Source: Anaerolineae bacterium (GTDB lineage: Bacteria > Chloroflexota > Anaerolineae > Aggregatilineales > Phototrophicaceae). Taken from it: a DNA stretch of 64,000 nucleotides. The stretch lies in the NCBI GenBank assembly GCA_022824365.1, contig JAJEAA010000015.1, positions 180,737 to 244,736 on the forward strand. Reading direction: 5' to 3'. The position numbers and the translations under genes are program-made. The notes under the pieces are model-generated. The model saw only the letters and a list, made by a program, of their open reading frames with translations, was not told where the DNA came from and searched no databases. Positions within the stretch are counted from its first letter, which is position 1. Each line of letters starts with the position of its first letter. Shown here one piece after another: positions 56,979 through 64,000 of the stretch.

Positions 56979-58463
56979 CTAAAGCCGCGCGAACGTAGCT
57001 TTTAAGGCGGGATAAAGCGACCGGTAGATTTCGTAGCGCTCGGCGTAGACCGCAGCGTTAGCGCCAACCGCCACTTCTTCGCCGGTCTGTATCATCGCCT
57101 CGCAGGCGCTGGCCACATCCTCAAAAACGCCCGCCGCCACCGAAGCCAGGATGGCCGCGCCGAAAGCCCCGCCCTCGGTTGTATTGATGTTGACCAAGGG
57201 CGCCGCCAGCACATCGGCAATGATCGCCTGCCAGACCGGGCTCTTCGCCCCGCCGCCGCTTATCCGCGCCTCATGCTCGTCCGGCAAGCCGGCTTGGGCT
57301 ACAAGCGTGAAAGAATCCTTCAAGCCGAAAGCCACCCCTTCCAGCACAGCGCGCGTCATGTGCCCGCGTCCGTGGCGAGTGGTCAGGCCGATGAAGGCGC
57401 CCCGCGCCAGCGGATCGGGATGCGGACTACGCTCGCCCGTCAAGTAGGGCAAGAAGAACAGACCATCACAGCCGGCTGGAGCCGCGGCGGCTTCCGCCAG
57501 CAAACTATCGAAGTCGATATCGGGCGCGAAGCTGTCTTTATACCATTGCAGGCTGCCGGCCGCGCTGAGCATCACGCCCATGAAGTGCCAGGCGCCCGGC
57601 ACAGCGTGGCAGAAGGCATGCAGACGCCCTCCGCTTTCGTAGGCGTAGCTGTTCAGCGGCGCAAAGACGACCCCCGATGTGCCCACGGTGACGCCGATCT
57701 TGTCCGGCGAGACGCAACCCATGCCGACCGCGCCCGCCGCTTGATCGCCGCCGCCGCCGACCACCGGCGTTCCGGCTTTGAGTCCAGTCGCGGCCGCGCC
57801 CGCCGCGCTAATTGTCGATGTCACCTGTGTGCCTTCATGCACCGGCGGCAGCCACTCGGCCGGTATCTCCAGGGCGTCCAGCGCCTCGGCCGACCAAGCC
57901 CGTTCCGCCACATTGAGCAGCGATGTCCCGGACGCGCCGGCCAGGTCGGTGGCGTAGGCGTCGGTGAGTTTGTAGCGGATGTAATCCTTGGGCAGCAAGA
58001 CTTGCGCCGCCCGCGCGTAAACCTCCGGCTCGTTGTCGCGCACCCAGAGGATTTTGGGCGCGGTGAAGCCGGTGACAGCCGGGTTGCCCGTCAATTCGAT
58101 CAAGCGCCGAGCGCCGATCCGCGCCGTCATATATTCGCATTGCGCCCCGGTCCGCTGATCGTTCCACAGTATGGACGGACGCAGCACTTCGCCGTTTTCA
58201 TCGAGCAGGACCAAGCCGTGCATCTGACCGGTCAGGCCGATGGCGCTGATGTCTTCGCCGCTCAAACCGGAATCCGCCAGCGCCCGGCGGATGCTCGCGC
58301 TGATGCCCTGCCACCAGTCGCCCGGGTTCTGCTCGCTCCATAGGGGCTTGGGCTGGCTGATCGGCTGCGGACTATTGGCGACGGCGATGACGTTGCCGTT
58401 CTCGTCGATGATCAGCGCTTTGGCGCCGGTCGTGCTGATATCCAGTCCCATCAAGTAGGGCAT
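56979..58463 (-). CDS. xylB: Xylulokinase
   Basis: 494 aa from the ATG at 58463 (AAAGGA upstream); an extension to 58598 is not conserved. FGGY-kinase motifs are clear: MGLDISTTGAKALIID, IGLTGQMHGLVLLDENG with the xylulokinase Met-His-Gly, PSILWNDQRT, then the second half GVTVGTSGVVFAPL and RISGGGAKSPVWQAI. It phosphorylates D-xylulose in the cytosol. xylA lies upstream on the same strand after a 697-bp gap, so a single operon is uncertain. Confidence 0.93.
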   Translation of the reverse strand: MPYLMGLDISTTGAKALIIDENGNVIAVANSPQPISQPKPLWSEQNPGDWWQGISASIRRALADSGLSGEDISAIGLTGQMHGLVLLDENGEVLRPSILWNDQRTGAQCEYMTARIGARRLIELTGNPAVTGFTAPKILWVRDNEPEVYARAAQVLLPKDYIRYKLTDAYATDLAGASGTSLLNVAERAWSAEALDALEIPAEWLPPVHEGTQVTSTISAAGAAATGLKAGTPVVGGGGDQAAGAVGMGCVSPDKIGVTVGTSGVVFAPLNSYAYESGGRLHAFCHAVPGAWHFMGVMLSAAGSLQWYKDSFAPDIDFDSLLAEAAAAPAGCDGLFFLPYLTGERSPHPDPLARGAFIGLTTRHGRGHMTRAVLEGVAFGLKDSFTLVAQAGLPDEHEARISGGGAKSPVWQAIIADVLAAPLVNINTTEGGAFGAAILASVAAGVFEDVASACEAMIQTGEEVAVGANAAVYAERYEIYRSLYPALKATFARL

Positions 58464-58634
58464 GGTCTGTCCTTTCTCGAAGATTGTCACTTCGATCAAC
58501 GCAACAGACGCAGGCTTGCCCGGTACTTGGTCAAAGCCAGCGTTCGCGTCACTCGCCGGCCCCCGTCCGGCAGTTTGGCGCCCCTTCGACTTCGCCAATA
58601 ATGGCGGGAACAGCCCGCAGTCATCTACCTTAAA

Positions 58635-58716
58635 GCGCCGCTAAAACCGCTGAAAACAGCCAAAAATTCGCCCATGTATCGATACAGTATGTATATAGCA
58701 TCGGGGGGGGAGGGGG
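58635..58716 (+). repeat. Dispersed GATACAG/poly-G intergenic element, copy C
   Basis: Begins GCGCCGCTAAAACCGC, followed by TGAAAAC and CAAAAATT blocks, the core GATACAGTATGTATATA, then GCATC and eight G, A, five G. It matches copy A best: GTATYGATACAGTAT is shared and the flanking GATAC/GCATC arms remain. Confidence 0.75.
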
Positions 58717-59115
58717 CACAGAGTTCGTATATTTGCTGGCGAAGTTATCGGGCAGTCAGCATAGAGCCGCTCCCAAAGAGTATTTGTTTTCAGTTTGTTT
58801 ATTGCCCGAAACGGACAAAGTCGGACATGGGGAAATGCTTTTCGGACAGAAGACGGGGTTTTCCAGGCGAAACGGACAAAAAGCAGGCGGCGGCCGGTAT
58901 GATTTTGGTATGTCGGCGCAGGGGCGCAAATGCCGGCATCGCGGGAGTCTGGCGACAAGGCCGGAATAGAGAGCGAGTTTTCGGCGGAGGGCATCGGTTG
59001 GGCGCCGCGGTTGAGAGCCTGCGAACATTGATCCATAGGGGGAGTGTATCATGATTTTGAGTTGAAGGAAAGAACAAATGTACGAGATTCTCCGAGATCG
59101 CCGAAAAGCAATTTC

Positions 59116-59141
59116 GGGCGACATGGCATGCCGCCCCTACA
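59116..59141. repeat. REP-like palindromic repeat, copy 7
   Basis: GGGCGACATGGCATGCCGCC followed by CCTACA, 19 bp downstream of the xylA stop. Confidence 0.55.
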
Positions 59142-59159
59142 TTACCTCGTTCAACGTGA

Positions 59160-60326
59160 TTAGCGCACGCCCAGCAAGATATCGAAGGTCAGTTGATCCA
59201 GCCGCTCGTAGGGCAGATTGCGCGCGCCCAAGCCGATCCGGTCAAATTCGGTCGCCTTCAGCCGCTCGGCGGCCGCGCTGCTATAGCCATCAGCCAGATA
59301 AGCGTAACTGCCGTCATCGGCGTTGATCTCCGCCAGCAAGGCTTGCGCTTCGGCATCGGCGTTGAATTGCGCCGCTTTCTCCTTGAAGACCAGGTAGGAG
59401 CGCATGCAGCCGCGCGCGAATTCCACCACATCCTCGTAGCCCGAACTGCGGTAGGCGTGGGCGTCGAAGTGACGGCTGCCGTCATAACCGACATCTTCCA
59501 GGAAGCGCACCAGGTGGAAATTCTGCTTGATCATCATGCTGCCGAAGCGAAAGTCCTGATCGTATCTGCCAAACATCTGGTCGTTGAGATCAATATGGAA
59601 GAGCTTGCCGGCGTCCCAAGCTTGCGCCACCGCGTGCATGAAGTTCAAGCCGGCCATGTGCTCATGCGCCACTTCCGGGTTGACGCCGACCATATCGGGG
59701 TCGTCGAGCGTGGCGATGAAGCCGAGCATGCTGCCCACAGTCGGGAAGTAGATATCGCTGCGCGGCTCGTTGGGCTTGGGCTCCAGCGCGAAGCGATAAC
59801 CATAATCCTGATCTTTCGAATACTCGCAGAGGAAGTTGATGGCATGGCGCATCCGCTTGACGCCATCGGCGGGGCACTTGGCGCTGTCGGATTCCGCGCC
59901 TTCCCGCCCGCCCCAGAAGACATAAACTTTCGCGCCCAACTCCGCGCCCAGGTCCATCGACGCCATCGTCTTTTGCAAGGCATAAGCGCGAACGGCCGGG
60001 TCGTTGCTGGTGAAAGCGCCGTCTTTGAAAGCCGGATCGGCGAAGAGATTGGTGGTCGCCATCGGGCAGACGATGCCGGTTTCAGCCATCGCCCGTTTGA
60101 AATCGGCCACGATCCGGTCGCGCTCGGCGGCGGTCGCGTCGATGGGCACGAGGTCGTTATCGTGCAGGTTGACGCCCCAAGCGCCGACTTCCGCCAACAT
60201 GCGCAGGATCTCCACTGGAGAAACAGGCGCGCGCGTCGGCTCGCCGAAGGGGTCGCGGCCGATGTTGCCGACTGTCCACAAGCCGAAGGTGAATTTATGT
60301 TCCGGTTGGGGAGTGTAATCCGCCAT
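59160..60326 (-). CDS. xylA: Xylose isomerase (class I, actinobacterial type)
   Basis: 388 aa. Length and N-terminus ([18 protein letters not shown]) match the short Streptomyces-like group. Catalytic and metal residues are visible: His in [11 protein letters not shown], Lys/Glu in [12 protein letters not shown], Glu/His in [18 protein letters not shown], Asp pair in FHIDLNDQ and Asp in HFDAHAYR. It converts D-xylose to D-xylulose for XylB. A TATAAT box lies 37 bp upstream on the minus strand. Confidence 0.95.
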   Translation of the reverse strand: MADYTPQPEHKFTFGLWTVGNIGRDPFGEPTRAPVSPVEILRMLAEVGAWGVNLHDNDLVPIDATAAERDRIVADFKRAMAETGIVCPMATTNLFADPAFKDGAFTSNDPAVRAYALQKTMASMDLGAELGAKVYVFWGGREGAESDSAKCPADGVKRMRHAINFLCEYSKDQDYGYRFALEPKPNEPRSDIYFPTVGSMLGFIATLDDPDMVGVNPEVAHEHMAGLNFMHAVAQAWDAGKLFHIDLNDQMFGRYDQDFRFGSMMIKQNFHLVRFLEDVGYDGSRHFDAHAYRSSGYEDVVEFARGCMRSYLVFKEKAAQFNADAEAQALLAEINADDGSYAYLADGYSSAAAERLKATEFDRIGLGARNLPYERLDQLTFDILLGVR

Positions 60327-60362
60327 TGTCGTCGTCCTTTGCTGAAGTCAGGTTTGGCGGGG

Positions 60363-60368
60363 ATTATA
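60363..60368 (-). promoter_or_regulatory. Extended -10 promoter of xylA
   Basis: TGCTATAAT on the minus strand, a perfect TGn-TATAAT, giving a leader of about 30 nt before the xylA ATG. The 268-bp gap to the TetR gene has no other clear signal. Confidence 0.5.
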
Positions 60369-60594
60369 GCAAAAACTGTCGGGCTTGGCAGTCGGGACAG
60401 GCGCTCATAAGCCCTTATTCAACACATCCCGTCTGAATACCCCGAGAGTCCCTGGGATTGCGCGCCATTGCCGCCGCGCACGGAAAATGAAGAGGCGACG
60501 CATCAATCTACGAGACTCATGCTGTTTGGACCGGCGATCGCGGTTCAATCAGGTTGCGGCGGTTGCAATGGGCTTGCTCAGGCGGCGGCATATT

Positions 60595-61188
60595 TCACTG
60601 AGGCGGGTCTGGATCGGGGCGCAGGCTGACTTCCCTTTCATCGAGGGCCGCGGTTTCGGTCACCTTAAGGATGAGCTCGTTCGCCATGGTAGCCATCTGC
60701 TCCACGCTGTAGGCCTGGCCCTCGGTAAGCCACCAGTGGAACATTTTCACAAATGAATTCACCAAATGATTCGCCGATACGACAAAGGGGATGATCGTCT
60801 CGTCGCGCGCCTTGTAGCGATCGTTCACGATTCGCGTCGCGCTTTTCAGGATTGGCTCCATGACCGGATGATCTTCCGGCAGGCTCATCGCCAACAGGCA
60901 GGCGTCTCGATGCTTGCCGATGACAGTGAAGACCAAAAGCGACAAATCGTAATGGGTCATTTCCGGGTGCATTTCGCGCGTGATTTCCGCCTGGATTTCG
61001 CTCAGGTGACTGCCCAGCAGATCGTTTTTGTTTTTGAAATGGCGGTAAAACGTTGAGTTGCCGATGTTGGCGAGCTCGGTGAGATCTTTGATCTTTACAC
61101 TTTCAAATCCTTGTTCCATGCCCAGTTCAATGAGAGCGTCGATTAAGGCTTTTCGCGTGCGATCTACGCGGCGATCCTGTTTTTTCAT
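60595..61188 (-). CDS. TetR-family transcriptional regulator
   Basis: 197 aa. The N-terminal helix-turn-helix is typical: RTRKALIDALIELGMEQGFE, then IKDLTELANIGNSTFYRHFK with the TetR recognition helix. The C-terminal ligand domain (about 75-190) is helical with VVSANHLVNSFVKMFHWWLT. It is upstream of xylA on the same strand, so a role in xylose or sugar regulation is possible but unproved. No clear autoregulatory palindrome was found near it. Confidence 0.88.
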   Translation of the reverse strand: MKKQDRRVDRTRKALIDALIELGMEQGFESVKIKDLTELANIGNSTFYRHFKNKNDLLGSHLSEIQAEITREMHPEMTHYDLSLLVFTVIGKHRDACLLAMSLPEDHPVMEPILKSATRIVNDRYKARDETIIPFVVSANHLVNSFVKMFHWWLTEGQAYSVEQMATMANELILKVTETAALDEREVSLRPDPDPPQ

Positions 61189-61657
61189 GGCGCAGTCGGT
61201 CTCCGAAGGTGGTTCTTGTCATTCAGTCCTTGGGAAAACAGCGCGTCAAACTGACAAACGAGCCGTCGATTCCGCAACCGTCCCAATAGCAATTTTAACG
61301 CCACATGCGCGTCGAGCGCAAATAGCGGACGATGTTGCCCCAGTGTCAGGACAGGATGCAGGTTTATGAAACGATTATTGAACTTCGTTTCGGATTTCAG
61401 TTTGAACAGGGCGCTTTTCCATCCAGCAACGGTAGTTAAACAGTCCATATCGGGGAGATAAATCCCGCCGGCGGAATCCCAACCTCCAAAACTTGATAAA
61501 TCCAGAAATGGCATTAAACTAAAAAAATCTTTGGTAAGATAGGTTTTTCTATATGCATCCCGTCATAATGATTATGCTCAGGGTCACGCTTTCGCTTTTA
61601 GCGCTTGTCCATACAACACAGTCCAAATTCAGATGGGGGTTTCGGGAGATGTGCTTA
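61189..61657. other. Intergenic region
   Basis: About 470 bp between the divergent TetR and beta-helix genes. A 109-codon open frame on the minus strand (61185-61514) has no domain or ribosome site and is probably chance. The last 150 bp are AT-rich and may contain the promoter of the next gene. Confidence 0.5.
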
Positions 61658-64000
61658 ATGTTTAATTCCCCCCCGGCATGTCACGTTAAATTTCGAGCTT
61701 TCCCTGAGTCGCTCATGAACGCCGGAATTCTTGCCAGGCTCATCCTCATCGCTGCGCTGCTTTTTCTGCTGCTGGCGGCTCTGGCGCCGGTCTACGCCGC
61801 GGACATCAACGTCGATAGCGGCTGCAGCCTGGCGCAAGCAATTCGGGAAGCCAACGAGGCGACCAGCAACGTCGGCAGCTGCGACGCGGGGACGGATGGC
61901 GCGGGGGAGGCCGGCGCCGACGTCATCAACATGCCGGAGACCGCCGACACGCTCCGGCTGTCCGCGGTTCTGCCCACGATCACCTCGACCATCACCATCA
62001 ACGGCAAGGGCTGGACCATCAGCGGCGACGGCGACAACGACGGCGATGGCGACACGCGCCTCTTTCTGCTGAATCGGGGCAAATTGACCATCAACAACAT
62101 AACCTTGACCAAAGCCTGGGCTGATGCCGATGCTGGTAACGGCGGCGCGATCCGCCTCTTTCCCGGCACGCTTGAACTCAACAATGTTGTGATGAGCGAC
62201 AACAGAGTCGATGGTCAGGGCGGCGCCATATTCATCGGCGGGCACGGCTCGTCGGCGACCATCGTCAACAGCGCGTTTTCAAACAATGCGACTACCAATA
62301 ATGCCGACGGCGGCGCCATCTACAATCACAGTTCCTTGTCGATCGAAGGCAGCGCCTTCAACGGCAACAGCGCCCATGAGGAAGGCTTTGGCGGCGCGAT
62401 TTCCACCAGCAGCGGCTCGATTTCCACAACGATCGTCAACAGCACCTTTTACGGCAACAGCGCGAGGCGCGGCGGCGCGCTCTACTTCGCGGGCGGCACG
62501 GTCAAACTGCTGCATGCGACCCTCTTTAACAACACCGCCAACTCCACCAGCCCGGCGAATCAAGGCGGCGGCGTGAACTTCGCATCGGGCGCCGAGATAA
62601 AGAACAGCCTGCTAGCCGGCAACACCGGGCACGATTGCTTCCAGAGCGCCTCCCCGAGCGGGATTAACACCAACCTGATCCGCACGGGCAACTGCGGGAC
62701 GCCCTACTCCAGCGCCGATCCGCGCTTGCCCGCCTCGCCCACCACCCCCACCAGCATGACCGACCCCCCAGCCTATTTCGCGCTGCCCTCCAACAGTCCG
62801 GCTGTCAATGCCGTCGACTGCCTGACAGGCGCAAACGGCGTGACCGTCGATCAAGCGGGCACGAGCCGTCCGCAGCCGGCCGGCGGCGAGTGCGATATTG
62901 GCGCTTATGAATTACCGGTAGCGGCGCCAACCGCCAGTTTCAGCGCCGCGGTCGATACGGGCAACGTCCTGCGCTGGAACTTCGACGCCAGCGGTTCCAG
63001 CGGCCAGATCACCAGCTATGCCTGGAACTTCGGCGATAGCAGCACCGGCACAGGCCAGACCACCTCCCGCACCTACAGCGGCGGCGGCAGCTACACGGTG
63101 ACGCTGACGGTGACTGGTCCCGGCGGCAGCGATACCGCCACGCGCAGCATCAGCGTCTCATGGCCCGCGCCCAGCGCCAGCTTCAGCGCCGCGGTCGATC
63201 CGAGCAATGTCCTGCGCTGGAACTTCGACGCGGGGGGCTCCAGCGGCCGGATCAACAGCTATGCCTGGGACTTCGGCGATGGCAGCGCTGCCGGCACGGG
63301 CCAGACGACCAGCCACACTTACAGCAGCGGCGGTAGCTATACGGTGAGGCTGAGGGTGACTGGTCCCGGCGGCAGCGATACCGCCATGCAGTCCATCTCG
63401 GTGTCGACGCCGCCCGACCCGCCGAGAGCCAGCTTCACCTACAGCGTCAGCGGCTATCATGTCAGTTTCACTTCGACCTCGACCGGCAGCAACCTGAGCT
63501 TCAGCTGGGATGTGGACAACGACGGCGCGGAAGATTACAGCGACCAGAATCCAACCCACACTTACCCCAGCACTCCCGCGGCCTACACCGTGATACTGAC
63601 GGTCAGCAACAGCGCCGGCAGCGCCAGCGCCAGCCAGCAAGTCTCGGTGCCGCCGCCGCCCGACCCGCCGACCAATGGCGATCCGCCAGACGACAGACCG
63701 CCAGACGACGGGCCGCCAGACGACGGGCCGAAGGCAGCCAGCACAGCAGTCTGGCGCCCGACTCCGACCCCGACCCCGCTACCGGTATATATCTACACGG
63801 TGAGCGAACGGATCTTTGTGCAATCGGTCAACGGCGATATCAACTACGAACACTTGGAGATGCTTGACCTGGGCAAGCACCCGGACCTGCAAGGCGGCCG
63901 GTTCGCGGCCAGGGTCTGGCGCTCGAACCCGCAATGCACGCATCGGGTAGCCGCGGGCGAGAATCTGTTTCGGCTGGCGATTCGTTACGAAACAACGGTG
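61658..64000 (+). CDS. Large secreted beta-helix/PKD/LysM protein (3' end outside window)
   Basis: At least 781 aa, open to the last base. The ATG at 61658 has GGAG 9 nt upstream; an in-frame ATG at 61715 lies directly before the signal helix (LARLILIAALLFLLLAALAP). Mature part in order: beta-helix region of the choice-of-anchor Q type (ADVINMPETADTLRLSAVLP, repeated GGAI.N or GGAL.F turns) ending CDIGAYELP; two full PKD domains (SYAWNFGDSSTGTGQTTSRT, SYAWDFGDGSAAGTGQTTSH) and a third, weaker one; a Pro/Asp-rich spacer; and the beginning of a LysM domain (HRVAAGENLFRLAIRYETTV). It is probably attached to the cell wall. Seven C near the start echo the tract in the gene at 25290. Confidence 0.85.
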   Translation, partial: MFNSPPACHVKFRAFPESLMNAGILARLILIAALLFLLLAALAPVYAADINVDSGCSLAQAIREANEATSNVGSCDAGTDGAGEAGADVINMPETADTLRLSAVLPTITSTITINGKGWTISGDGDNDGDGDTRLFLLNRGKLTINNITLTKAWADADAGNGGAIRLFPGTLELNNVVMSDNRVDGQGGAIFIGGHGSSATIVNSAFSNNATTNNADGGAIYNHSSLSIEGSAFNGNSAHEEGFGGAISTSSGSISTTIVNSTFYGNSARRGGALYFAGGTVKLLHATLFNNTANSTSPANQGGGVNFASGAEIKNSLLAGNTGHDCFQSASPSGINTNLIRTGNCGTPYSSADPRLPASPTTPTSMTDPPAYFALPSNSPAVNAVDCLTGANGVTVDQAGTSRPQPAGGECDIGAYELPVAAPTASFSAAVDTGNVLRWNFDASGSSGQITSYAWNFGDSSTGTGQTTSRTYSGGGSYTVTLTVTGPGGSDTATRSISVSWPAPSASFSAAVDPSNVLRWNFDAGGSSGRINSYAWDFGDGSAAGTGQTTSHTYSSGGSYTVRLRVTGPGGSDTAMQSISVSTPPDPPRASFTYSVSGYHVSFTSTSTGSNLSFSWDVDNDGAEDYSDQNPTHTYPSTPAAYTVILTVSNSAGSASASQQVSVPPPPDPPTNGDPPDDRPPDDGPPDDGPKAASTAVWRPTPTPTPLPVYIYTVSERIFVQSVNGDINYEHLEMLDLGKHPDLQGGRFAARVWRSNPQCTHRVAAGENLFRLAIRYETTV
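61668..61674 (+). repeat. Short C tract near the start of the secreted PKD protein gene
   Basis: Seven C in the codons for Ser-Pro-Pro directly after the ATG at 61658 and before the signal-peptide codons. Much shorter than the C16 tract of the gene at 25290 but in the same relative place. Confidence 0.6.

Larger units (their letters stand above)
58464..59159. other. Intergenic region between xylB and xylA
   Basis: About 700 bp with no convincing gene; several short open frames on both strands lack family features. It holds copy C of the dispersed GATACAG element and a REP-like repeat near xylA. Confidence 0.65.

Noticed and set aside
59193..60410. Open frame of 405 codons on the plus strand
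   Set aside because: Shadow of xylA, whose catalytic residues are all present.
61185..61514. Open frame of 109 codons on the minus strand upstream of the TetR gene
   Set aside because: No ribosome site, no domain, and it overlaps the TetR start; probably chance.
1..64000. tRNA or rRNA genes
   Set aside because: No cloverleaf-type sequence with a GTTCRA T-arm or rRNA-like segment was noticed on reading; a covariance search was not possible.

Overview
The window looks like part of a chromosome from an uncultured, moderately GC-rich bacterium. A member of the Chloroflexota (Anaerolineae-like) is my best guess. The basis is the mix of twin CUT1-type sugar ABC transporters, a CoxD/CoxE/XdhC-type molybdenum-enzyme maturation set, G5/3D-domain and PKD/LysM wall-associated secreted proteins, extended -10 promoters of the TGnTATAAT kind, and many short intergenic repeats. 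No 16S or ribosomal protein gene is present, so the lineage is an inference. I found no tRNA, rRNA, CRISPR array or transposase.

Layout. 1-2886: two secreted proteins built from a tandem Cys/Trp repeat that I do not recognise. 2925-8648: a HAD hydrolase, then an N-acetylglucosamine salvage locus (two SIS-domain sugar isomerases and a GH20 hexosaminidase, divergent from nagA). 8757-15256: a small DUF2335-like pair, a hydroxyacid dehydrogenase, an HNH nuclease, recO, a glycosyltransferase, a phosphoesterase and trhO. 15257-22011: exopolysaccharide genes (glycosyltransferase and polyprenyl-phosphate sugar transferase), a lipoprotein class B PBP and a G5/3D wall protein. 22185-25187: a zinc-type ABC transporter whose binding protein has an exceptionally long His/Asp region. 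25290-31965: a beta-helix secreted protein with a 16-nt C tract inside its reading frame, then housekeeping and small genes (rsfS, DinB, ANT(6)-like, UPF0173, YceI, a two-gene small membrane operon). 32240-35446: a HAM1-IMPDH-like fusion gene followed by another Cys/Trp repeat gene that sits between two copies of the fusion gene's 3' end. 35452-37710: two tandem zinc alcohol dehydrogenases. 37980-43579: a DinB-like gene and a maturation module for a xanthine dehydrogenase/CO dehydrogenase family enzyme (MoxR, VWA, XdhC, molybdopterin-binding protein, MocA-like) without the enzyme itself. 43605-54763: a membrane protein, two complete carbohydrate ABC operons, a GNAT enzyme, an alpha/beta hydrolase and a sulfatase. 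55288-61188: an LLM flavin oxidoreductase, an MBL-fold protein, xylB, xylA and a TetR regulator. 61658-64000: a second beta-helix/PKD/LysM secreted protein running off the window.

How it fits together. The cell appears to be a sugar-using heterotroph: GlcNAc recovery (GH20, nagA, SIS enzymes), xylose use (xylA, xylB), two sugar importers and a sulfatase, plus a sizeable investment in secreted repeat proteins and envelope polysaccharide. The least explained features are the Cys/Trp repeat family, the homopolymer tract in a secreted-protein gene, a roughly 90-bp dispersed intergenic element (three copies) with a GATACAG core and a G tract, double-hairpin elements at both binding-protein/permease junctions, and the HAM1-IMPDH fusion.
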